Origin: Sulfomarinibacter sp963733915
GTDB lineage: Bacteria; Acidobacteriota; Thermoanaerobaculia; Thermoanaerobaculales; Sulfomarinibacteraceae
NCBI GenBank assembly: GCA_963733915.1
Contig: CAVTEP010000011.1
Location: forward strand, 186,001 to 250,000
Length of the DNA: 64,000 nucleotides
Direction: 5' to 3'
Below, piece after piece: positions 49,716-60,575 of this stretch. The notes beneath the pieces are model-generated. The model made no database searches. It saw nothing but the letters and a program-made list of their open reading frames with translations, and was not told where the DNA came from. A program made the translations under genes and the position numbers. The first letter of the stretch is position 1; each line of letters opens with the position of its first letter.

Positions 49716-50670
49716 TGGACACCTCCGCGGGCGCCGCCGGCGCCGGCTCGTCCTCGCGAGTCGTGAGCCGGACAAAGACGTCTTCGAGCGAGGCTTGCTG
49801 CGGGCTCAGGGCCAACAGCACCCAGCCCCGCTCCACCGCCAGCCTGAAGACCGCTTCGCGGGGGTCCGAGCCCGGCGCGTGCTCGACGACGTGCCGTCCA
49901 CCGCCACGCTCGTCGACGGCGACCACTCCCGGCAGGGTCTCGAGCGCCGCCCTCGCCGAACCGTTCGCCCCCTTGAGCTCGACGACCAGCGTCGGGTTGC
50001 CGACCAGCTTGGTGCGCAACGCGTCGGGGGTGCCGTCGGCGACGATCCGGCCACGGTCGATGATGAAGACCCTTTCGCAGACCTGCTCGACCTCGGGCAG
50101 AATGTGGGTCGAGAGCAATACCGTGTGGTCACGACCGAGCTCGGTGATGAGCTCGCGAACCTTGATGATCTGGTTGGGATCGAGCCCAACCGTCGGCTCG
50201 TCGAGGATCAGCACCGCGGGGCGGTGGACCAGAGCGCCGGCGAGTCCGACGCGCTGGCGGAAGCCTTTGGACAGCGTGCCGATGACCTGCCGCCGCACCT
50301 CGGAGATCATGCACCGTTCGACGACGTCGTCGATGCGCGCCGCCACCTCGGAGCGCGGCAAAGCCTCGACGTCAGCGCGGAATCGGAGGTACTCCTGGAC
50401 CCGCATCTCGGGGTAGAGCGGAACATTTTCGGGCAGGTAGCCGACATTGCGCCTGAGACCGACGGGGTCCTGGTCGAGGTCGACGCCCGCGACCACGATC
50501 CGTCCCGTGGTCGGCGGCAGGAAGGCGGTCAACATCCGCATGACGGTGGTCTTGCCCGCCCCGTTGGGTCCGAGGAAGCCGAGCACCTGGCCTTCGGGGA
50601 CGAAGAAGCTGAGGTCACGAACCACCGGTTGCTCGACAAAGGTCTTGCCGAGGTTTTCAACTTCGATCAT
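49708..50670 (-). CDS. ABC transporter ATPase (GldA-like)
   Basis: The 320-residue protein has Walker A GFLGPNGAGKTT, GYLPENVPLYPEMRV, signature LSKGFRQRVGLAGAL, Walker B AVLILDEPTVGLDP, and switch STHILPEVEQVC. The C-terminal region (about 225-320) is an accessory domain. The ATG at 50670 has GGAGG eight bases upstream and is preferred over a GTG three codons before it. It is the first gene of the ATPase-permease-GldG-DUF4340 operon. Confidence 0.92.
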   Translation of the reverse strand: MIEVENLGKTFVEQPVVRDLSFFVPEGQVLGFLGPNGAGKTTVMRMLTAFLPPTTGRIVVAGVDLDQDPVGLRRNVGYLPENVPLYPEMRVQEYLRFRADVEALPRSEVAARIDDVVERCMISEVRRQVIGTLSKGFRQRVGLAGALVHRPAVLILDEPTVGLDPNQIIKVRELITELGRDHTVLLSTHILPEVEQVCERVFIIDRGRIVADGTPDALRTKLVGNPTLVVELKGANGSARAALETLPGVVAVDERGGGRHVVEHAPGSDPREAVFRLAVERGWVLLALSPQQASLEDVFVRLTTREDEPAPAAPAEVSNA

Positions 50671-50884
50671 CGATCGCACCTCCCACCCGTCGCGGAGTCT
50701 TCAAGATTGGAGCTGTGAAGTATGCACCATCCGGGCATTGCCAGGCAGGCGGGCCTGCCGACACCCGCACCACGCGGCCGCTCTCAGCCGCCCACCCTAT
50801 GCAAATATCGGACCGATTTCAAGAGAGGAATCCATCACCCCGGATAGCCGGCCGCCTGCCATTTTGGCTTTCTTGCGGTCGTAT

Positions 50885-51448
50885 TCAACCTGCCGGCGGA
50901 CCGCCGGTGATGATCAACATCAGGGTCGTCGACCCGAGCGTGAACTCGGCCTGGTTTGCGATCTCCGCCTCCTCGGCGCGTTCGCCGTGGACCCAGGTGC
51001 CGTTGGTGGCGCCCATGTCCACGAGCACCACCTTCCCGTCACGGACTTCGATCATCGCGTGTCGGCGCGACACCTCGGAGTCCTTGATCTGGACATCCAT
51101 CGCCGAGCCGCGGCCGAGGTAGACGCGGGGCTTGGTGATGGGAAAGACGCTGCCTGCCTGGGAGCCCGCGATGACCGCCAGCGAGAAACGCTGGTCCTTG
51201 GGCAAGGGGGCGAGCTGGGGCAACTCGGGGACGTCCGGCTCGGCATCAATGACCGGCGCCTCGATCATCTCCGGGGACTCGCTGAACATCTTGCCGATCG
51301 AGGTCGCATTGGACGGTTCATCGAGCGGGTTGCGGACCTCGAAGGAGTGATGACAGCTCGTGCACTTCACCTGCTTGACCTCGGCGCCGCCGAAACGGGC
51401 CTCGTCATAGCGGTATTTCGTGTCACATTCCGGACAGGTGATGATCAC
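50885..51448 (-). CDS. FHA-domain protein with MJ0042-type zinc ribbon
   Basis: The 187-residue protein opens with a zinc finger ITCPECDTKYRYDEARFGG followed by VKCTSCHHSFEV (CxxC pairs about 22 residues apart), a Pro/Glu-rich linker (about 45-85), and an FHA domain (about 90-185; VYLGRGSAMDVQIKDSEVSR, HAMIEV, DMGATNGTWVHGER) that would bind phosphothreonine peptides. The GTG start at 51448 has a strong GGAGG seven bases upstream. Proteins of this architecture often sit in Ser/Thr kinase networks; no kinase is in the window. Confidence 0.88.
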   Translation of the reverse strand: MIITCPECDTKYRYDEARFGGAEVKQVKCTSCHHSFEVRNPLDEPSNATSIGKMFSESPEMIEAPVIDAEPDVPELPQLAPLPKDQRFSLAVIAGSQAGSVFPITKPRVYLGRGSAMDVQIKDSEVSRRHAMIEVRDGKVVLVDMGATNGTWVHGERAEEAEIANQAEFTLGSTTLMLIITGGPPAG

Positions 51449-51548
51449 CCGGAATCCTCCATTCCCGGACCTCTCAATGATATCAGGATTGTTCAAGTGT
51501 CGACGGCACCCCCGGTCACCGATCCGGGGTGCCAAGCACCACGGCATC

Positions 51549-51651
51549 AGTTTTTAGTTTTGAGTTTTTGGTTTTGAGTTCCCAACCACCCCACCAATCT
51601 CATGCGGCGGGCTGTGACAACTCAAAACTCATAACTCAAAACTCAACACTT
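51549..51651. repeat. Two-arm palindromic element, TTTTGAG word
   Basis: Left arm of TTTTGAGTT-like words (51549-51580), linker with CCCAACCACCCC, right arm of ACTCAAA words (51618-51651). It lies between the S9 peptidase end and the FHA gene start. Confidence 0.85.
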
Positions 51652-51673
51652 GTGGACCCCGCGTGCTCGTCCG

Positions 51674-53737
<2,064 letters not shown>

Positions 53738-53795
53738 GGTTCCTCCAGGCTCGATATTCCGAGCGGATAGAATCGTACCGCAACCATCGGCCTGC

Positions 53796-53833
53796 ATTCG
53801 GAGTTCGGAATTCATAATTCACAATTCCAAATC
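53796..53833. repeat. Short AATTC-word array upstream of carA
   Basis: ATTCGGAGTTCGGAATTCAT and AATTCACAATTCCAAATCC-like words form a short, imperfect array just before carA. There is no second arm. Confidence 0.5.
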
Positions 53834-53846
53834 CGCCGAAGGCGTT

Positions 53847-55034
53847 ATGTTACATTCTGCCGACCGCATGACAGGCCCCCGAGATCTCCCGCGTTTGCTC
53901 ACAGATCCCCGGCCCGCCCATCTCGTGCTCCGGGGAGGAACGATTTTTTCGGGCTGGGCTGCAGGGGTAGCGGCCGTGATCGAAGGCGAGGTGGTCTTCA
54001 ACACCTCGATGACCGGATACCAGGAAATGCTCACCGATCCCTCCTATCACGGTCAGATCCTGACCCTCACCGCCTCGCACATCGGTCAGGTCGGCGTCAA
54101 TTCGGCCGACACCGAATCTGATCGCACCTGGGCCCGAGGGCTCGTGGTCCAGGACCTCGATCTCGAGCCATCCTCGTGGCGCGCCGACGGCGGTGCCGAA
54201 GACTGGCTCCGAGATCGCGGGCTCGCGGTCGGCTGGGGCTTCGACACCCGCGCCATCGTCCGCCACGTGCGCACCGCCGGCGCCGTGCCGGGCATCCTGG
54301 TCACCGACGGCACCCTGCCCGCGACCCTTATCGAACGGGCCGCGCGCGCGCGCGGCACCGACGGGATCGACCTCGCCCGCGAGGTCGCCTGCACCGAGGC
54401 CTATGATTGGAGCGAAGGCCCCTGGGCCTCACCCTCCCACCCGTTCAGAGACGCCCACGCCCTTGAAGGTCCCGCAGTCGCGGTGGTCGATTACGGAGTC
54501 AAACGCTCGATCCTCCGCCGCCTGGTAGGCGAGGGATTCGCCGTCCAGGTCGTGCCGCCCGACGTTTCCGCCGGGGAGCTTCTGGCAGGCCGATTCGCCG
54601 GTATCGTTCTCTCCAACGGCCCCGGTGATCCGGCCGCCGTCGCCGGCGCCGCCGAGCTCATCACCGAGCTCATCGGCCGGCTGCCGATCCTCGGGATCTG
54701 CATGGGCTGCCAGCTTCTCGGCCTCGCCCTCGGCGGGCGGACTGTCAAGCTGCCCTTCGGCCACCACGGCGGCAACCACCCGGTGCGTGAACTGGCCAGC
54801 GGACGGGTGCTGGTGACCTCGCAGAACCACAACTACGTGGTCGAGGAGTCGTCGCTGCCACGCGAGGTGGGTGTCACCCACATCAACCTCACCGACGGCA
54901 CTCTCGAGGGACTTTCGCTGCCACGCGCCGGGGTGGAAGCGGTGCAGTACCACCCCGAGGCCTCACCGGGTCCGAACGATTCTTTAGAGCTGTTCGCCAG
55001 GTTTGCAGAACGATGCCGGAAGGGAATTTCATGA
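53847..55034 (+). CDS. carA: Carbamoyl-phosphate synthase small subunit (glutaminase)
   Basis: CarA releases ammonia from glutamine for the large subunit, feeding pyrimidine and arginine synthesis. About 395 residues: the N-terminal CPSase domain (LVLRGGTIFSGWAAG, VVFNTSMTGYQEMLTDPSY, GLVVQDL) is followed by a class I amidotransferase domain with SNGPGDPAAV, the nucleophile in LGICMGCQLLGLALGG (the usual GICLGHQ has Cys in place of His here), SQNHNYVV and the His-Glu pair in YHPEASPGPND. A start at 53868 is equally possible. The large subunit follows after a 131-base gap filled by a repeat element. Confidence 0.95.
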   Translation: MLHSADRMTGPRDLPRLLTDPRPAHLVLRGGTIFSGWAAGVAAVIEGEVVFNTSMTGYQEMLTDPSYHGQILTLTASHIGQVGVNSADTESDRTWARGLVVQDLDLEPSSWRADGGAEDWLRDRGLAVGWGFDTRAIVRHVRTAGAVPGILVTDGTLPATLIERAARARGTDGIDLAREVACTEAYDWSEGPWASPSHPFRDAHALEGPAVAVVDYGVKRSILRRLVGEGFAVQVVPPDVSAGELLAGRFAGIVLSNGPGDPAAVAGAAELITELIGRLPILGICMGCQLLGLALGGRTVKLPFGHHGGNHPVRELASGRVLVTSQNHNYVVEESSLPREVGVTHINLTDGTLEGLSLPRAGVEAVQYHPEASPGPNDSLELFARFAERCRKGIS

Positions 55035-55149
55035 TTTCGGATTTCGGAATTCGGATTTCGGAATTCCCGACCACCCTCCCCGGCAATCCTGGTGCGGGGG
55101 TGGATGGGTGACAAATCCGAAATCCGCAATCCGAAATCCGATAATTTCG
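55034..55149. repeat. Two-arm palindromic element, TTTCGGA/ATTCGGA words, inside the carAB operon
   Basis: Left arm of ATTTCGG/AATTCGG words (55034-55065), linker with CCACCCTCCCC and GGGGGTGG, right arm of TCCGAAA/TCCGCAA words (55111-55149). It occupies the whole carA-carB gap and begins within the carA stop codon. Confidence 0.88.
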
Positions 55150-55165
55150 ACCGGGTGGCAGCCCA

Positions 55166-58100
55166 GTGAGCGCGAAGCCGTCGTCGGTGTGCATCCTCGG
55201 CGCCGGCCCGATTCGGATTGGACAGGCCTGCGAGTTCGACTACTCCGGAGTGCAGGGGGTGAGAGCGCTCCGTGAGGAGGGCTGCCGGGTCATCCTCGTG
55301 AATTCGAACCCCGCGACGGTGATGACCGACGCCCGCCTCGCCCACCGCAGCTATGTCGAGCCCCTCACCCGGAAGACGGTGATCGCGGTTCTCGAAAAAG
55401 AACGGCCCGACGCCCTCATTCCAACCCTCGGCGGCCAGACGGCCCTCAATCTCGCGATCGAGCTCGAGGAGGACGGCGTCCTCGAGCGGCTCGGCGTGCG
55501 GTTGCTGGGAGCTTCGGTGCGGTCCATCCGGCTGGCCGAGGATCGCGAGGCCTTTCGCCTCGCCATGGAGGAAGCGGGTCTGCCGGTGTTGCCCGCCATC
55601 ACCGTGAACTCCCTCGAGGGGGGACTCTCGGCCCTCGACAGCATCGGGTTGCCGGCAATCCTCCGCCCCTCCTTCACCCTCGGAGGATGGGGCGGGGGGG
55701 CGGCCCACGATCGGGAGGGTTTCACGAGACTGCTCCAGAAGGGTCTCGAGGCTTCGCCCTCCCACCAGGTCCTGGTGGAGGCGTCGGTGCTCGGGTGGAA
55801 GGAGTTCGAGCTCGAGGTCATGCGCGACTCGGCCGGCACCTTCGTGGTCGTGTGCTCGATCGAAAACCTCGACCCGATGGGGGTGCACACCGGCGACTCC
55901 ATCACCGTCGCCCCCGCCCAGACCCTCACCGACCGCGAGTATCAGGTGCTGAGGGACGCCGCACGGACCGTCCTCGACGCGGTCGGCGTCGCCACCGGCG
56001 GCGCCAACGTTCAGTTCGCCGTCAACCCCGCCGACGGCCGCTACGTGGTGATCGAGATGAACCCGCGGGTTTCGCGGTCGTCGGCGCTGGCCTCCAAGGC
56101 GACCGGATTCCCGATCGCCCGTATCGCCGCCAAGGTCGCTCTCGGCCGCCGCCTCGACGAGATCGTCAACGACATCACCGGCTCCACCCCGGCCTCCTTC
56201 GAGCCGGCCCTCGACTACGTGGTGGTCAAGATCCCTCGCTTTGCCTTCGAGAAGTTTCCCGGCGCCGATTCCCGTCTCGGCACCTCGATGAAGGCGGTCG
56301 GCGAGGTCGCGGCGATGGGCCGCAATTTCGAGGAAGCGCTCTTGAAAGCGGTACGTTCGTTGGAGGTGGACCGCGACTCCCTCGAGGCGCCCCCCGATGT
56401 CGCCGCCGCCGGCGACCCCGAGCTCGAACGTCGTCTCGCCGAGCCTTCTCCCGACCGTTTGTGGGAGCTCGCCGAGGCACTGCGCCGCGGCTGGGGCGTC
56501 GAACGGGTTCTCTCGCTGAGCGCCGTCGACCCCTGGTTCTTGCGCCGCATCGGCGGGCTGGTCGCGGCCGAGCGAATCGCGGTCGAGCAGTGCCGACGAC
56601 CCTGCGGTCCTCGCCGGCCTCAAGCGTCTCGGTTTTGCCGACAGCCATCTCGGGCGCCTCATGGGACTCGGATCCGACGACGTCCGAGCGCGCAGGATCG
56701 AGGCCGGAGTCGGTCGTATCCGGCGGCGGGTGGACACCTGCGCCGCCGAGTTCGAAGCCCGCACGCCCTACCTCTACGGCAGCTTTGGGGACGCCGACGA
56801 GCAACCCACTCCGCGCCGGCCGGTGGTCATCCTCGGCGGCGGACCGGTACGCATCGGACAGGGTATCGAGTTCGACGCCTGCTGCGTCGAGGCGGTGGCC
56901 GGGCTGCGCGCCGAGGGCTACGAGGCGGTGATGGTCAACTGCAATCCCGAGACCGTGTCGACCGACTACGACGCGGTGGACCGCCTCCACTTCGACCCTC
57001 TCCACGCCGAGGACGTGCTCGACATCTGCGACGCCGAACGGCCGCTCGGGGTCCTCGTGCAGCTCGGTGGCCAGACCCCGCTCAAGCTCGCCGCCGATCT
57101 CGAAGGCCACGGCGTGCCGATCTGGGGCACAAGCCGCGAGGCCATCGACCGCGCCGAGGATCGCGGCCGTTTCGCCGCGCTCTTGTCGGATCTCGGGCTG
57201 CGCCAGCCGCCCGGCCGGATGGTGACTTCCGCCGAGGAGGCTGCGGCGGCCGCCGACGAGCTCGGATTCCCGGTCCTCGTGCGGCCCTCCTATGTGCTCG
57301 GCGGGCGGGCGATGGAGATCGTTTACGGTCACGACCAGCTCGCCGAGTACCTGCAGCGGGCGGCCGCAGTCGATCCCGAGCGCCCGGTTCTCCTCGATCA
57401 CTTCCTCGAACGGGCGGTCGAGGTCGACGTTGACGCCGTCGCCGACGGCGAACGGGTGGTGATCTGCGGCGTCCTCGAACATATCGAGGAGGCGGGGGTC
57501 CACTCGGGTGATTCGGGCGCCGTCACGCCCCCGGTGAGCCTGCCGCTCGAGCTGCAGGCCGAGCTCCGCCACCAGGTGCGGATGCTCGCCCTCGCACTTG
57601 ACGTGCGGGGCCTCATCAACGTTCAGTTCGCGATTCAGGAGAACACCGTCTACGTCATCGAGGTCAATCCACGCGCCTCCCGCACCGTACCTTTTCTGGC
57701 GCGCGCCAACGGCACCCCATGGGCCGAGCTCGCGGCCAGGGTCTGCGCCGGCGCCACTCTCTCGAAGCTCGGGGTTCACGACGGAGTGCCGACCGAGGTG
57801 GCCGTCAAGCTCCCGGTCTTTCCCTTCGAACGCTTTCCGGGCGTCGATCCGCTGCCGGGACCCGAGATGCGGTCGACCGGCGAGGTCATGGGCCGCGGCC
57901 GCACCTTTGGCGAAGCCTTCGCCAAGGCCGCTCTGGCTGCGGGCTGGCGGGTTCCCGAGGGAGGACGGGTGCTGTTGTCGCTGGCCGACCGTGACAAACA
58001 GCGGCTGCCGGCGCTGGCGGCGCGATTCGAGGAACTGGGATTCACGCTCACGGCGACCGAAGGCACCGCCGCCACCCTTCGCACTCAGGGTTTCTCAAAC

Positions 58101-58391
58101 GTCGATCGGGTCTTCAAGGTCGGTCAGGGTCGCCCCGATATCCCGCAGATGCTGGCGGCGGGCGAGATTCAGATGGTGATCAACACCGCCGCCGGACGTC
58201 GCGCGGCGCAGGATGCCGGCTCCATCCGTCGCGCCGCCCTCGATGCGGGGGTGCTCTACTTCACGACCATTCCGGGCGCCCATGCCGCCGCAGAGGCGGT
58301 GGCGGCGCTGCGACGGGGACCGCTCTCGGTGCGGGCGCTCCAGGATGACGTCAGCGGCCCGCCGCCGTGGGCTGCAACTCTCGGCGACTAA
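55166..58391 (+). CDS. carB: Carbamoyl-phosphate synthase large subunit, interrupted by one extra base
   Basis: CarB makes carbamoyl phosphate from bicarbonate, ammonia and two ATP. Two ATP-grasp halves are fully recognisable. The first frame runs from GTG 55166 (CILGAGPIRIGQACEFDYSG ... NLDPMGVHTGDSITVAPAQT ... VIEMNPRVSRSSALASKATG). The second resumes in the next frame (VDTCAAEFEARTPYLYGSF, VILGGGPVRIGQGIEFDACC, VNCNPETVSTDYD, FLERAVEVDVDAV, IEVNPRASRTVPF) to 58391, ending with an MGS-like allosteric domain. The switch lies at 56588-56592: frame 1 reads VEQ, then one extra T, then frame 2 reads ADDPAVLAGLKRLGFADSHL. Corrected, the protein would be about 1,074 residues, normal for CarB. High conservation on both sides suggests a recent lesion or a sequence error. 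Confidence 0.93.
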
Positions 58392-58410
58392 CCACCCAAC
58401 TGCCTTGAGG

Positions 58411-58540
58411 CCATGGGGCCATGGGGCTATGGGGCTATGGGGCTATGGGGCTAGGGGGACCAACCATCCGCCCGAGGGATCTCACATTCATAGCCTCATC
58501 GCCAGCCGCTGGAGGCGGCGATCATAGCCTCATAGCCATT
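58411..58540. repeat. Two-arm palindromic element, GGGGCTAT word
   Basis: Left arm of five GGGGCTAT-like 8-base words (58411-58456), linker with CCAACCATCCGCCC, and shorter right-arm words CATAGCC (58488-58496 and 58523-58538). It lies between carB and the convergent zinc-ribbon gene. Confidence 0.8.
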
Positions 58541-58553
58541 GGTTGGGTGGAGG

Positions 58554-59447
58554 TCAGTGAATCGACGTCAAGCGATACTCCGCGAGCAGCCGTGCGTCGA
58601 TGAGATCGTACTGAGAGCCTTCGATGCGGAAGTATTGGCGGCCGACGGTGTAGGCGCGTTCGATCTCGTTCTGGATCCGGCTCGGGTCGTAGAGCAGCCG
58701 GAAAATGTGCCCGATCTGGACGTAGCTGACCATCCGCAGATCATCGGCGGTGTCGAATGCCCCGTCGCGACCGGCTGATTCGATCAGCAGCCGCATCCAG
58801 TTGCCGTGCTCGAGATCGGGTCGGTCTCGGGTGAAGAAGGTCGCCTGGAGGCCTGTCTCGAGATCGGTCTCGACGCGAGGATCGCTGAGGGCGTCCTCGC
58901 CCTGAGGAAGCATTCGAGCGTCGATCTCGTAGGGACGACCCCAGCCATCGACGTCCCGCACCTCGTAGATCTCGCGCACCGACGCCGGCGCCATCTGGGT
59001 GTCCGCACCGTAGAATACGAGCGGCATCCAACCTCTGACCCTGGCCGTGGCCGACCGCGCCAGAACTTCCTCCCACTCACCATCAAACGGCGGCATCTCC
59101 ATCTCGCGCAGCCCGTAGCGCGCGGCCGCGGATCCGATCTCGTGCATCCGGTGAATGGTCACGAGCTCGGCAGCGCGTCCGCCGTCGCCGACGACCATCC
59201 AACGCAGGGTGGTCGGCAGATCGGGGCCCGGCCCGGTCACCCGCAGGCGCATGAACCCGAGAATGGGCAACGCCAGGACCAGACCAAAGACCACCAGCCG
59301 CCAACCGCCGGCGCCGAGACGGGCGAGGACCGAAGGCGGCTCCGGACGTGCCAGGGCTGCGGTCTGGTCCCAGCCGCAATGGAGGCAGATCGTGGCCCCC
59401 AGCGGAAGCTTCTTGCCGCATCCATCGCAGATCACCCGCTCGGTCAT
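58554..59447 (-). CDS. Membrane protein with N-terminal zinc ribbon, unknown function
   Basis: The 297-residue protein begins with a double CxxC zinc ribbon (VICDGCGKKLPLGATICLHC), has one membrane helix (about 49-68, LVVFGLVLALPILGFM) and a ~220-residue extracytoplasmic domain. That domain includes the segments DVDGWGRPYEIDARML and GRDGAFDTADDLRM, reminiscent of type II secretion GspG-like C-terminal loops (WGxPY, GADG), but there is no type IV pilin leader. The last residues (TSIH) abut a repeat. Its function is unknown. Confidence 0.7.
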   Translation of the reverse strand: MTERVICDGCGKKLPLGATICLHCGWDQTAALARPEPPSVLARLGAGGWRLVVFGLVLALPILGFMRLRVTGPGPDLPTTLRWMVVGDGGRAAELVTIHRMHEIGSAAARYGLREMEMPPFDGEWEEVLARSATARVRGWMPLVFYGADTQMAPASVREIYEVRDVDGWGRPYEIDARMLPQGEDALSDPRVETDLETGLQATFFTRDRPDLEHGNWMRLLIESAGRDGAFDTADDLRMVSYVQIGHIFRLLYDPSRIQNEIERAYTVGRQYFRIEGSQYDLIDARLLAEYRLTSIH

Positions 59448-59493
59448 GGCACCCCCATATCAAATGTAGCAGGAACGTAGCATTCCGATGACT

Positions 59494-59597
59494 AGTTTTG
59501 AGTGTTGAGTTTTGAGTGTTGAGTTATCCCCCGCCCGCCCCGATTCAAATGGGATAGGGCGGGAACTCAAAACTCCTCACTCAAAACTCAAAACTCG
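59494..59597. repeat. Two-arm palindromic element, TTTTGAG/TGTTGAG words
   Basis: Left arm of alternating TTTTGAG and TGTTGAG (59494-59526), linker with CCCCCGCCCGCCCC and GGGCGGG, right arm of CTCAAAA words (59564-59597). It is between the zinc-ribbon gene and the SDR gene. Confidence 0.88.
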
Positions 59598-59616
59598 GAT
59601 GGGTGGGCGGGTGAAA

Positions 59617-60411
59617 TCAGTGCCTCCGTCCGGTACGCGCGACCAGCCACCGTGACGGAGCCGGCGTGATGGCGGCCAGCCAGGCGATCAGGCGCAGCGC
59701 GAAGGGGTGGTAGACCACCCGACGCGGCCGGCGGACGACTCCGAGGATGACCGCGGCGCAGCGCTCCGGGGTACTGACCGGAATCGGTGCGGCGAGCTTC
59801 GGGATGTGCTGGTGGGAGTCGGGGTTGGCCGCGAAGTACTCGCTCGAGACCTCGCCGAAATACACCAGCGAGCTCCGAAGGCCGGTACCGCGCAGGTCCT
59901 GGCACAGCGCTTCGTGCAGCCCGCGAAGGGCCCACCGCGAGGCCGTGTAGGCGGTCGCCCCCGGCCACGGCAGAACCGACGCCGGCGAACCCACATGCAC
60001 GAAGAGGCCGGTTCGCGCCGCCAGCATCGCCGCCATGAAAGCGCGGCAGGTATTGGCCGCGGCCAGATACGGGGCGTCCATCGTCCGGACAATCTCCTCG
60101 GCTGAGGTTTCTTCGAGAAAACGCCACACTCCGGCGCCGGCGCTGTTGACGACCAACGACGGCACGCCCCAGGCCGTCAGCACGCGGTCGGCCATCGCCT
60201 GGACCGCGGCGCCGTCGGCGGCATCGAGCGCTTCGGTCTTGGCTACACCGCCGGCGTTGGTGATGGCAGCCGCAAGACCGTCGAGCCGCTCGGCGCGCCG
60301 CGCCACCAGCACCACTTGCCACCCGTCGCCCGCCAGCGCCTTGGCCGTCGCCTCCCCGATCCCGGAGGACGCGCCAGTTACCACCGCGATCGGATGATCA
60401 GAGGTGCTCAT
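59617..60411 (-). CDS. Short-chain dehydrogenase/reductase with Arg at the catalytic Lys position
   Basis: The 264-residue Rossmann-fold SDR has cofactor loop TGASSGIGEATA, VARRAERL (favouring NADP) and NSAGAGVW in the NNAG position. Catalytic Ser is in VHVGSPASVLP and Tyr in AYTASRWAL. The usual YxxxK reads YTASR, so Lys is replaced by Arg. The C-terminal ~30 residues are hydrophobic (FALRLIAWLAAITP), perhaps a membrane association, as in DltE-like or RDH-like SDRs. The substrate is unknown. Confidence 0.87.
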   Translation of the reverse strand: MSTSDHPIAVVTGASSGIGEATAKALAGDGWQVVLVARRAERLDGLAAAITNAGGVAKTEALDAADGAAVQAMADRVLTAWGVPSLVVNSAGAGVWRFLEETSAEEIVRTMDAPYLAAANTCRAFMAAMLAARTGLFVHVGSPASVLPWPGATAYTASRWALRGLHEALCQDLRGTGLRSSLVYFGEVSSEYFAANPDSHQHIPKLAAPIPVSTPERCAAVILGVVRRPRRVVYHPFALRLIAWLAAITPAPSRWLVARTGRRH

Positions 60412-60471
60412 GGTGTGAGATTAACGCAGCCTTCAAGAGAAGAGGAGAAAAGGGGGAAAGGAGAGCAGCAG

Positions 60472-60575
60472 AGTTTTGAGTTCTTAGTTTTGAGTTTTGA
60501 GTTTTCCCCCACCCACCCGAGAACTAACGTGAGGGCGGGCGGGAACTCAAAACTCAAAACTCAACCCTCAAAACT
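60472..60575. repeat. Two-arm palindromic element, TTTTGAG word
   Basis: Left arm of TTTTGAG words (60472-60505), linker CCCCCACCCACCCG and GGGCGGGCGGG, right arm of AACTCAA words (60544-60575). The right arm runs into the aroC stop codon. A purine-rich GGAGAAAAGGGG-like tract precedes it. Confidence 0.88.
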
